Assembly (NCBI GenBank): GCA_934045075.1
Contig: OW203732.1
Coordinates: forward strand, 2,707,501 to 2,771,500
Reading direction: 5' to 3'
Length of the DNA stretch: 64,000 nucleotides
From: Yponomeuta sedellus
Lineage: Eukaryota; Arthropoda; Insecta; Lepidoptera; Yponomeutidae
Positions within the stretch are counted from its first letter, which is position 1. Each line of letters begins with the position of its first letter. The notes under the pieces were generated by a model, which searched no databases, had not been told where the DNA came from, and saw nothing but the letters and a program-made list of their open reading frames with translations. Below are positions 9,851 through 19,462 of the stretch, one piece after another. The translations under genes and the position numbers were made by a program.

Positions 9851-10331
9851 CCAGGAATTCAATGTTTTATAATAATTATATAAACTCTGTTAATTAAGGA
9901 GTTTGAAAAGACTGAGTTTAGTGTTTATTTGTCCATTTTTCTCCAAAATGATTTAGATTTTGAAATGAACACCTAGTTTATTTTGTAGTGTTTAATAGAT
10001 CACAGTTTCTGTGTAACCGTGTTATTTAAAAAAAACTTTGTTTATTTGTTTCAAGAAGAACGTTTTTTAGTTATGTCAAGAATAATGTCTTCACTTCCGC
10101 TTTATACTCTGCTACATACAAATCTGTCTTTGTTTTATTTGATTCTTACGAAAGTTTTCCTTTATTTTACCCGTGCATTTAATTTACTAATACAAACAGC
10201 ACTATTCTGCGAAGAGCTTATGCAAGAGCCAGGGGATTGCATGATTAGACTGTACATGTAAATGCAAGGAGCATGTACAGTGACTTGTAGGCTTCTGGGA
10301 CGACTTTGGAGAACGCTAGGTATTTATGGAC
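9851..10331. other. No feature supported
   Basis: Short open frames occur but resemble nothing. AT-rich spacer. Confidence 0.35.
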
Positions 10332-10345
10332 ATGACCTGGGATTA

Positions 10346-10439
10346 TAAAAACCTATTTAGAGGCTAAGAATTTTTAGCCTCTAAATAGGTTTTTAAAACT
10401 ATCCTTAGCACTGGTTAGTGCATTAAAAATAAAAATAGT
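10346..10439 (+). mobile_element. 94-bp mini SINE-A hairpin with target-site duplication
   Basis: Exactly flanked by a 14-bp duplication 'atgacctgggatta' (10332-10345 and 10440-10453). The insert is the inverted motif 'aaaacctatttagaggct', immediately its reverse complement 'agcctctaaataggtttt', then the usual SINE-A 3' tail ('gcactggttagtgcattaaa', 'aataaaaatagt'). The whole tRNA-like part is missing. The variable-length duplication and A-rich tail point to target-primed reverse transcription by a LINE enzyme. Confidence 0.88.
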
Positions 10440-10521
10440 ATGACCTGGGATTAGTTTAGTTTATGCAGTCTAAAAACGTCACCAGGGCCAAATCTCAGAG
10501 AAAAAAGTATGGGCTTAATTT

Positions 10522-10632
10522 TAACAAACCTATTTAGAGACTAAAAAATCCATCCAGGTCGGGACATTTTTAGCCTCTAAATAGGTCTTTTTAAATTGTC
10601 CCTAGCACGGGTTAGTGCGTTGAAAAGATTAT
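10522..10632 (+). repeat. Mini SINE-A hairpin, second copy
   Basis: Inverted arms 'aaacctatttagagactaaa' and 'tttagcctctaaataggt' surround a 20-bp loop derived from the tRNA-like 3' end. The tail is 'ccctagcacgggttagtgcg'. No clean target duplication seen. Confidence 0.75.
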
Positions 10633-10639
10633 AATCAGG

Positions 10640-10780
10640 GCCTTAATTCCTACGCGTGCCCTCGCGGATTGGCAATTTCAAGTACCTTAGACACACAGGT
10701 TTCCTCACGATGTTTTTCTTCACTTATAGCGAGTATTGCTACTATAACTTTGTGAATGTACAAAACAAAGTCATTGGTTA
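10640..10780 (-). repeat. SINE-F remnant
   Basis: Carries 'ttcctacgcgtgccc', 'tttcctcacgatgttttt' and 'tagcgagtattgctac', the body of SINE-F on the minus strand. Confidence 0.6.
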
Positions 10781-10834
10781 ATTTGTCCCAGTTATTTCAT
10801 TTTTTTGTTCTTTGTTTGTTTATAAATCATGCAA

Positions 10835-10990
10835 GAAGTCCCGGGTGCGAATCCCAGCTGGGGAAAAAAAGCCCAGGTCTTGGATGTTTACATGTTTGTG
10901 ATGTCGTTGTTTCTGGTTCCCACGACACAGGATATCCTATTGTGGGGCCAAAAGCCATGTATGTGTATGTAAATGTTATATTATGTTATT
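10835..10990 (+). repeat. SINE-E, 5' truncated
   Basis: Starts in a tRNA-like B box ('cccgggtgcgaatccc') and continues with 'cttggatgtttacatgtttg', 'ggttcccacgacacaggata' and 'gtatgtgtatgtaaatgtta', as in the copies at 13370, 34876 and 60440. Confidence 0.7.
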
Positions 10991-11258
10991 TAGAAGGAAT
11001 TTGTAAGCTCTCTGAAATTCAAAGTAGAATGTACAGGAACCTTTTGATAGAGAATACTTGTTCGCGCGAGAATCGATCGCGCGACATAATCATGAATCTG
11101 TGGTCACTCATTGTTCATTCACCACTCAGTCGTTCCGGTGCCGTCATCCGTCCGTGCCGCATGACCATGTCCTTTAATTATATGGTCAATTTTTTAATTG
11201 ATATCAACGGGTTTATGTTGTTCTATAATTTTAAATAAATCTGGTTTTCTCATTGATC

Positions 11259-11515
11259 TATCGCACTATTATTGTCTTCCAGCCAATTTATCATAACTAA
11301 TTTTAGAGAACTTTTTGTTGGGGGTTTGTTGAGCTGGACACTATGGTAAGGTGCGTTATCCATTACCACGGAACTGCGTTCAGGAAGAGACGGCAAAAGT
11401 TTTTCCGTTACCCATTTTTCAAAATTCTCGCCATTCATTTGACCATGATAGTCGCCAGTCGTAGTAAATCGACCGCGTAAAAAAACGCGGTCGATACGGA
11501 CTCGTGCGACACTAA
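11259..11515 (-). pseudogene. DDE transposase fragment (Tc1/mariner-like)
   Basis: About 80 residues remain open on the minus strand, reading from VRIDRVFLRGRFTTTG through MNGENFEKWVTEKLLPSL to VVMDNAPYHS and INWLEDNN. The D-N-A-P-Y-H block is the second catalytic Asp region of IS630/Tc1/mariner-type DDE transposases, which cut and rejoin DNA at element ends. The first Asp, third acidic residue and terminal repeats are absent, so this is a relic. Family-level assignment is moderate. Confidence 0.65.
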
Positions 11516-11626
11516 GACTAAGACGACGCGGGTACTGTGCGGGTGTGCAGGGCGACCCCGCCTCCGCGGCTCACCTCATGCCCCGATTGCCATGTCGACC
11601 TGTAGTCAACTTTTATATTGAAGGTA

Positions 11627-11885
11627 TATACGGCCTCGGTGGTGCAGCGGTTTAACACGTTGACTGTAAAACCGAAAGTCTCGGGTTCGATCCCCGGCCG
11701 GGTCAAACTAGGAAACGAACTTTTCTAGTTTGTCTCGGGTCTTGGATGTTATCATTGTAAGTATTGTATTAAATCTATCTTCGAGTTAGCACCCGTAACA
11801 CAAGTCATTCAGTTGTACTTAGTATGGGGCTAACGAGATCTGTGTAATATGTGCATGAATATTTATTTATTATTTATTTATATCC
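11627..11885 (+). repeat. SINE-D, tRNA-derived, full length
   Basis: The head 'ggcctcggtggtgcagcggt' (A box) and 'tctcgggttcgatccccggc' (B box) is tRNA-like. The body 'acttttctagtttgtctcgg' and 'gttgtacttagtatggggct' leads to a (TTTA)n tail. Other copies: 36262-36500 (+) and 62480-62703 (-). The pol III promoter boxes look intact. Confidence 0.8.
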
Positions 11886-12265
11886 AGCAGTGGGGAAATA
11901 AAAGGGTTGATACCCTTTTATGTCCCCACTGCTGGAGCAAGGTCTCTCCTGCATCGCGGAAAGGTTAGGCTATACTCCAACACGGGGGCCAAGTCCGGTT
12001 TGGTAGAGGATTGTAAGACAGTGATGGGCCTTACTGTCAGAACTTATTAGGCCGCTGACATGGCTTAACGACTACTACTACATGACAACCGGCACCAACG
12101 GCTTAACGTGCCGGAGGTACGAAGCACGGAAGTGCTCGGAAAAATGCCACTAGCGGTAGTCACGGGACGGTCACCCATCCTGCACCTTACCGCGCCTGTT
12201 GTAGCTTAGCTCAAATGATTGATTCCAATCACTTGGGTCGGCTAGGCCACGAGCTCTTCTAGAGA
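11886..12265 (-). repeat. SINE-B (5S-like head), with folded 3' end
   Basis: On the minus strand: head 'gtggcctagccgacccaagt', then the 5S-like block around 12175-12225, then 'ccgtgcttcgtac', 'tggtgccggttgtcatgtag', and a tail near 11905. The extreme 3' end is doubled as an inverted repeat: 'ccagcagtggggaaataaaa' faces 'tttatgtccccactgctgg' across 11884-11935. Confidence 0.78.
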
Positions 12266-12645
12266 GAGGGTATGTTTGGACACACTCAACACACGTGCTC
12301 AGCGTGGATGGGCAATTACAAGCGTTGAGCACTGTTGATGAAAAAGAAATTTGCTTGTAGCAAAATCCTATATTTTTTCTTAAGTGACAATCAATCTACT
12401 CTGCGTACCCTTAAAAATCCAGCCTAACCAGCGCCCGACTAAAATGCGTATAAAATACTCTTTTAAAAGTATCACTTACACATTTACCTCGCACCGTATT
12501 TCATAGTTAACGACCCTATTGATATCCATCGAGAAGTTTCTGTTCCAAATTTAACCCTTAGAACTCCTGAACCGTTCTCTCTAAAAATAATTTGTCATTC
12601 ATGAACTTCATGAAAAAAATATTCTTTAAGGAACGGTTCAGCTAA
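12266..12645. other. No feature supported
   Basis: Partial SINE-F-like blocks near 12290-12330. Otherwise AT-rich unassigned DNA. Confidence 0.35.
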
Positions 12646-13355
12646 GCAGCAGTAGCCCAATGGGCAGAACAATGGATTCGGAGAAGCCGCGGTAGCTCAG
12701 AAGGTAAAACAACGGATTCGGAACAGTGGCGGTAGCTCAGTGAATAGAACATTGGATTTGGAACAGCGGTGGTAGCCCAGTGAATAGAACAATGGATTCG
12801 GAACATCGGCGGTAGCCCAGTGAATAGAACAATGGATTCGGAACAGCGGTGGTAGCCCAGTGAATAGAACAATGGATTCGGAACAGCGGCGGTAGCCCAG
12901 TGAATAGAACAATGGATTCGGAACAGCGGCGGTAGCCCAGTGAATAGAACAATGGATTCGGAACAGCGGCGGTAGCCCAGTGAATAGAACAATGGATTCA
13001 GAACAGCGGCGGTAGCTCAGTGAATATAACAATGGATTTGGAACAGCGGCGGTAGCCCAGTAAATAGAACAATGGATTCGGAAAAGCGGCGGTAGCCCAG
13101 TGAATAGAATAATGAATTCGGAACAGCGGCGGTAGCCCAGTGAATAGAACAATTGATTCGGAAAAGTGGCGGTAGCCCAGTGGGTAGAACAATGGATTCG
13201 GAACAGCGGAGCTAGCCCAGTGAATAGAACAATTGATTCGGAAAAGCAGCGGTAGCCCAGGGGGTAGAACAATGGATTCGGAACAGCGGCGGTAGCCCAG
13301 TGAATAGAACAATTGATTCGGAAAAGCGGCGGTAGCCCAGTGGGTAGAACAATGC
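12646..13355 (+). repeat. 40-bp minisatellite, about 18 units, built from a SINE-F head
   Basis: The unit consists of 'ggtagcccagtgaatagaac' followed by 'aatggattcggaacagcggc', head to tail. Units differ by a few substitutions; 'gtgggtagaac' and 'gaaaagcggc' variants cluster towards the right end. The unit matches the first 40 bp of the tRNA-derived SINE-F (24140: 'gtagcccagtgggtagaacg'), including its A box. Long open frames across it (FYSLGYRRCSESIV repeats) are by-products of a unit period of 40 with no stop in the frames. Confidence 0.92.
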
Positions 13356-13369
13356 GACCACTCCGGACA

Positions 13370-13590
13370 ACCGCTGTGGCGCAGCGGTAGAGCAGCACAG
13401 CGCATCCCGGGACTTCTCGCACTATGCAACAGGTCCCGGGTTCAATCCCTGACTGGGGACAAAAAAACCAAGTCTTGGATGTTTACATGTTTGTGATGTC
13501 CCTGTTTCTGGTTCCCACGACACAGGGTATCCTAGTGTGGAGCCAGAAGCAATGTATGTGCCTGTATGTAAATGTTATGTAATCTTACGT
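13370..13590 (+). repeat. SINE-E inserted in the minisatellite
   Basis: The tRNA-like head 'ctgtggcgcagcggtagagc' with B box 'cgggttcaatccc' is followed by 'gtcttggatgtttacatgtt' and 'ggttcccacgacacagggta'. 40-bp units resume at 13602, so the array was interrupted by this insertion. Confidence 0.78.
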
Positions 13591-13601
13591 CATTTCTGTT
13601 A

Positions 13602-13732
13602 ATGGATTCGGAAAAGCGGCGGTAGCCCAGTGGGTAGAACAATGGATTTCGAATAGCGGCGGTAGCTAAGTAGATACAACAATAGTAACGGAAGCGAGAG
13701 ACACAGGTTTGATTCCCTGTACATAGATAAAT
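13602..13732 (+). repeat. End of the minisatellite running into its parent SINE-F
   Basis: Two more 40-bp units, then 'cggaagcgagagacacaggt' and 'ttgattccctgtacatag', which is the continuation of SINE-F past the tandem unit. This join identifies the source of the repeat. Confidence 0.7.
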
Positions 13733-13845
13733 GGAATATTCTTTATTGTACACAGAAATTACAGTAACAGAAATTATATAAAAATATAGTATAATTGGCG
13801 GCCTTATTACTAAAATCAATCGCTTCCAGGCAATCATAAGTAATA
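13733..13845 (-). repeat. LINE 3' tail (aataaagaatattcc family)
   Basis: On the minus strand: 'gattgcctggaagcgattga', 'aataaggccgccaatt' and finally 'gtgtacaataaagaatattc'. The same tail occurs at 25885-25990, 30955-31072 and 36708-36790. I take it to be the 3' UTR of a Jockey-type LINE. Confidence 0.6.
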
Positions 13846-14212
13846 AGTAACAAGAACTTCATTGCAGATGCAATTAACGTTTACCTTTAAATATTAAATC
13901 CTTTTGCTGGGGCCAATTATACGGTCGCAGTGGAGACTCGCCCGCTGGGACTGTCAGAAGCATTTGCTGCTCGAAATTAAGTGTCTGTGCGTGATCCGAT
14001 GCTGTAAAATATCACTTACAAGAATGGGCTCGGGCCTTATCATAGTTGCTGTTAAAACTAACGGTAAACCGGTGTACAGGTCTGTTTAGATTTTGGGTAT
14101 GGTTTTCGACAGGCTTTGTTATTTGCATCACTTTTATGTAACTGAAGAGCGGGGCGGTCGAATGCCGCCTCTCGTTTTTCCTTTTATAATCGTGATAGGA
14201 TCACTTTGTTCT
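13846..14212. other. No feature seen
   Basis: Unique-looking sequence between the LINE tail and the tetranucleotide array. No gene. Confidence 0.35.
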
Positions 14213-15245
<1,033 letters not shown>

Positions 15246-16110
15246 AAGACCTTTTATCTTGAGTACGCGTGTAGGTATCGAGTGTAAATTAAACTACACT
15301 TCTGGTCACATCTATTGGCCCACCTTGCATTTTCAGTTTCGTTTAGTCCTAGCTAAAATTTATATTAGGTCGAGCAAAAAGTTTTTATGCAGTTTTGAAC
15401 CAGGTAAATTCCTATCATTAGTCTTTAAATGTATCAGGTTTAAAACTGCATCAATAGTTTTTGTTCAATCTAGCAATCATATTTAAGTAGGGGCCATCGA
15501 AACCTAAACTCTAAGGTGGGCCAATAGATGTGTCCAGGAGTATATGTACTCTGGTCTACTAGCTGAAGCTGTAGCCTTGAAGCTGTGAAAAGAAACTTCT
15601 AAGTTAATATATAAAAAGAAACGGCCCTCTTAGTCGTAGAAAGCTTATATTTTGACACTGAATGATAAATATATAGGTTAATCCGGAGTTTGGTTTGGCA
15701 GAAACAAAATCCGAATTTGATTTATAGATCATAAAAAATAGTCTAAATTCTGGGAAAGCTTGGAAAGAACTGCGAGACTCGATTCTTGAACTTTATAATA
15801 TTGAAGTACCTACAAATTCGTACGGAACCCTCGGTGGGATAGACCGACTCGCACTTGTCTGATTTTTCTTGTTACGTCAAACCATCATGCAATAACTTGA
15901 AAGATGGTAAGTGACATTGTCGCGGTTATCATACGCATTGCTAAGTTCTTTAAGGAATTTACAGCTCTTGCAATTTGCTATGTAAACATAAATTTTAGGC
16001 ATTTTGCTTCTTAGACGAGTTAAAAGTTAGACACGTTGATCAAGAAGGAGCTAGGGTTTCGATAAAAATATAAAATTATTTTATAATGATAGGCCTTATG
16101 GGTGACTTGA
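15246..16110. other. Gene-free stretch
   Basis: AT-rich. 'ggcccaccttgcattttcag' (15318) and 'ggtgggccaatagatgtg' (15516) form part of an imperfect inverted pair: 'cacatctattggcccacctt' at 15306 matches the reverse complement of 'aaggtgggccaatagatgtg' at 15512. A 20-bp inverted repeat about 185 bp apart is therefore present. Further on, 'gcgagactcgattcttgaac' recurs in diverged form at 61794. No coding evidence. Confidence 0.5.
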
Positions 16111-16230
16111 TAACTTTTGACAGCAATGCTCGCCATTGTCTTAAAATCCTCCACCAACCTGAACTGTCCAGGCCATGTCAAGTGGAGGATGCAGGAAGAG
16201 ACCCGTGCCCCAGCAGAGAAAAGGGTTGAT
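16111..16230 (+). repeat. SINE-B 3' half
   Basis: Contains 'cgccattgtcttaaaatcct', 'ccaccaacctgaactg', 'gcaggaagagacccgtgccc' and 'aaaagggttgatatcat', the SINE-B 3' end, with a small internal loss. Confidence 0.7.
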
Positions 16231-16234
16231 ATCA

Positions 16235-16520
16235 TATCATGTAGGGTAGAACAATGTACTTGCAAGCGGGAGACCCAAGTTCGATTCACAGTGCGGGCAT
16301 GTACCAATGACTTTGTTTTCTAAGTTATGTACATTTGTTTATTTATAGCAATACCGCCCGCTAACTTTGGAGGAAAACTTTGTGAGGTCTCCAAATACCT
16401 CAGCGCTTGAAATTGCCAATCTGCGGTGGGCACACGTGGTAATTAAACCCATACCCTCTCTCTGCGAAAAGGCCCGTGGACTACAGCTGGACTTTTATCA
16501 GCTATATAAAAAAATGTAGT
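16235..16520 (+). repeat. SINE-F, near full length
   Basis: The tRNA-like head 'gggtagaacaatgtacttgc' with B box 'aagttcgattcacagtgcgg' is followed by 'accaatgactttgttttcta', 'ataccgcccgctaactttgg' and 'ctctctctgcgaaaaggccc'. Confidence 0.72.
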
Positions 16521-17284
16521 TGTCTGCGCCATCAGCCTATTTTGAATTTGCCACCATAATGATCTATGGCCATCCATCGCTACGTCACCGGACTTTTGCG
16601 AACCCCGACACTCTTCTGAACCGCACCCAACGTCAACGTGCCTTTGATTTATCATTTTATTTTATTCTACGTTTTAAACGAATTTACTGTAGTTTTCCTA
16701 ATTAAAAAGAAGTTTTGTGTACGAAGACTACGAGGTTTTCTTTGTCTCGAAAAGACCCAATATATTTGAGAAGACTTCCAGTGGCCCGCGTGGCCAGTAG
16801 TATCCATAGTATGCCAACATACCAATCTGCATTTACAATTAATAATTTCCAGGTGTGTTCGGGAAATGCAGCGAATCACAGTTCATATCCGAAGGTATAT
16901 ATCATCCCAGAGCCTCGAACCACTTGCAGCTGTAAGACGTTAATGTAAGGTTTACAATTGCTTGACTGTTTAACGCGATGTTGGCATTTATTTGTGCATT
17001 GGAAATACGGTGGAAACCACCTTGTTAGTAAGTTGTTGGAAGCAAGCATACAGTTATTGGTTACTACGCTATTTCGTTGAACTATAATTACCTATATTGA
17101 TTAGGAATTTAGAAGGCTATATTATACAGATTGTTGTTCTTGTAGGTTTAACTAGGCTATGGAACGCACTGCCACAGAAACTATGCGCTAGTCCCACTAT
17201 TGGTACAATTAAGTAAGTAGCAGTTGAAAGAGCACTATTTATCTCTATCATAACTTTGAGCTACATAAATTGGTCATCATCATC
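16521..17284. other. Gene-free stretch
   Basis: No gene or recognisable family seen. Confidence 0.35.
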
Positions 17285-17480
17285 ATTAACCCCTCATGTC
17301 CCCACTGAGGGGCGCGGGTCTCTTCCCTGAAGAAGGTATAGGCCATACTCCATCACGGGGGCCAAGTCCAAATTGGTGGAGGTTTGCTGGTCTTACTGTC
17401 AGAAGTTCTTCATCATCTATCGTCGGCAGCCGGCACCAGCTGCCTTACGTGCCTTGCGAAGCACGGAACCGCTCGGAAAA
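17285..17480 (-). repeat. SINE-B subfamily, 3' half
   Basis: Matches 'tcatgtccccactgaggggc', 'ggccatactccatcacgggg' and 'ggcaccagctgccttacgtg', read on the minus strand. More diverged than other SINE-B copies; the 'ttccctgaagaaggtatagg' variant is shared with the copy at 47060. Confidence 0.65.
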
Positions 17481-17800
17481 ATGCCATTAGCATCCATGTA
17501 CTGAACGCGCCTTGTGCCCAATGGGCTATACGTAAGTGCTTGTCTGGTCAAGTATCTCTTGTCGCGGCGTAGAGTATGTCCTATCCAGTGCCACTTCCTA
17601 TCCAGGATTTCTAAGTGGATTGGCATCGGAATGGAACACTTCTAGATGGCCTGGTTCCGTATCCTTTGTGGCCAGAATATCCCCGGTATCTGTCTGAGAT
17701 ATTAGTCAATAAATACCTGGAGTCTGTGTGAGATATCTGAATGCACGAACCAGGACTCGGAACCGTACAAGAGAACCGAAGATGGAACAAAGGTTTACTG
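17481..17800 (-). pseudogene. LINE reverse transcriptase C-terminal relic
   Basis: Minus-strand frames read LYGSESWFVHSDISHRLQVF, then (after a stop) IPMPIHLEILDRKWHWIGHTLRRD and ARQAL-like text. The 'RKW.WIGHTLR' block is a conserved C-terminal motif of RTE-type endonuclease/reverse transcriptases. In-frame stops show that it is dead. Confidence 0.62.
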
Positions 17801-18242
17801 AAAAGGTTACCTTAAAGAAAACTGCGATAATTTTTTTATAAAAGTTTAATAGGGAACTAACATCTCGCTTTGTATCTAAATTTAGAGTACAATATTTACA
17901 AACTTACACGTTTAAGTTAAAAACTACATTTGCTAAACTTCACCTTACATTAATGTCACTTGAGTTTTGTCATTAATCTCTTAAGCCTGCTATTCATCGA
18001 GCAACTATTTGTTTAGAATATCGTACGTATCAATCGGAGACGTAGATGAAACCATAATCAAATTATTAATATATTAAGCCTGCTGTTACGTCTGTTGTCT
18101 ACCTCGCTCGCACATTCTAATTTTATTAAAATAATAAAGTATACTTTTCTTAAATCTGGTCTTAGGCTCTGCTAGGTAATAAAATAACAGACTTTTAAGT
18201 CATATTTACTGATTTTATTGATTTTATTTAGGAGAGTTTATT
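17801..18242. other. Gene-free AT-rich stretch
   Basis: No feature seen. Confidence 0.35.
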
Positions 18243-18320
18243 AAGCGGTGGTAGCCCAGTGGGTAAAGTAATAGATTTGGAAGACAGAGACCCCGGTTCT
18301 ATTCCCCGTATGGGGATGTA
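18243..18320 (+). repeat. SINE-F head
   Basis: 'gcggtggtagcccagtgggt' (A box) and 'ccccggttctattccccgta' (B box) with nothing of the body. The anticodon arm is not tRNA-like. Confidence 0.7.
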
Positions 18321-19247
18321 TTTATCAGTAGGCACCAGAAAAAACATAGGTATATACAAATTATTAAAAAAAAATTGAATATGCGTGCGACACGGAATGC
18401 CAGACCAAACAGCGATTTTGCTTAATGAAAGTTGCTCAGTGAATAGCTAGCTTTCTCTATCTCAATCTAATGAACCATACTGGCAGTCACCAAAGGCAGT
18501 GGGTGGTAGCTGTTTGAGTATTCATTAACGTGCAAAAATATTTAAAAAGGGCGCCTATGAACTAATAAATATTACGCGGGCAATCCCAAAGGAACATATT
18601 GTTGAAGAAAAAAAAATTTAGATACTCAAAGAAACGTGCAACGCATGTCCTTTGCTTGGGTGAATTGCGAATAGGGAAGCCAGCAAGTCTGTTTGAGCCC
18701 AATTTCAATAGTGTGTTGAACAATATTTCCCTTTGGGAGAGGTCTAATTTATAAGTTAACTACAAATACATACAAACCTAATTACAAAGTTGTATTGCTA
18801 TTACATCCAACATTTCACACAGTTTATTATAAGTATCACACTCGAATTAATTTCTTTGCTGCGATTTTCCAGTTTCGGTCAAAATATTTTCAAAACAGAA
18901 CATTTATCACTGTATCGATATTAAACGACTTATTTTAAGTTCACTTCAAAAATAAGTTACGGAATTTTAAGTTTTGAAATAAAAAAAAATAATTACAGTT
19001 TGAGTTTAATGTATAATGAAATCCGAAAAGGCATTCTGATAACTATACCAAAATTAAGAGTTCTGATTGGCTATCTCAACCGCCATCTTGAATTTACACC
19101 AGTAGCTCACACCAATAGTTGTGCCAAAATACCAGTTAGCAATAACTAAAGCACTTTGAATAGATTTTATAGTTCATACTTCACCAGTCATTCAAAAATC
19201 GAACAAAAACAAAATATATCCAAACTCTTTAACGTAAAATCTACTAT
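18321..19247. other. 3' flank of the chitinase gene
   Basis: Should hold the 3' UTR and polyadenylation site of the minus-strand gene. I see only weak AATAAA-type hexamers on the minus strand (for example near 18833) and cannot choose one. No other gene. Confidence 0.4.
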
Positions 19248-19462
19248 TTATCTTCTAGAGGCCGGCGCTTGCGTGTGATGCTGGCAGCCTTCTACGTTTT
19301 CTGGCCAATCACAGACGTTTTCGTTCGGGTTGAAGACGAGGTTAGAAGGGCACGGCATGTGGTGCTTCCTCTCTCCCTCGCACATGTAGTACATTGTGCA
19401 GTCCGCTTTATCGGGATGGTAGGATATGTGGCCGTCTTCTTCTTCGCAGGTCACTTCGTTCG
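19248..19462 (-). CDS. Cht7: Cht7 last exon (CBM14 chitin-binding domain)
   Basis: Encodes [19 protein letters not shown] and the peritrophin-A pattern with six Cys (TC, DC, MC, PC, VC, GC), the aromatic pair YY and the VFNP…CDWP box. It ends HTQAPASRR and stop TAA at 19250-19248. The acceptor is 'ccatattccag', chosen because it alone restores phase; an acceptor-like 'ctttcaag' 32 bp upstream would put a stop in frame. Confidence 0.94.

Noticed and set aside
12646..13355. Possible CRISPR array
   Set aside because: The 40-bp units are contiguous with no unique spacers, and the context is eukaryotic.
12642..13429. Minus-strand frames with repeated FYSLGYRRCSESIV, resembling a repeat protein
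   Set aside because: They arise from the 40-bp minisatellite; the same DNA reads open in several frames and derives from a SINE head.
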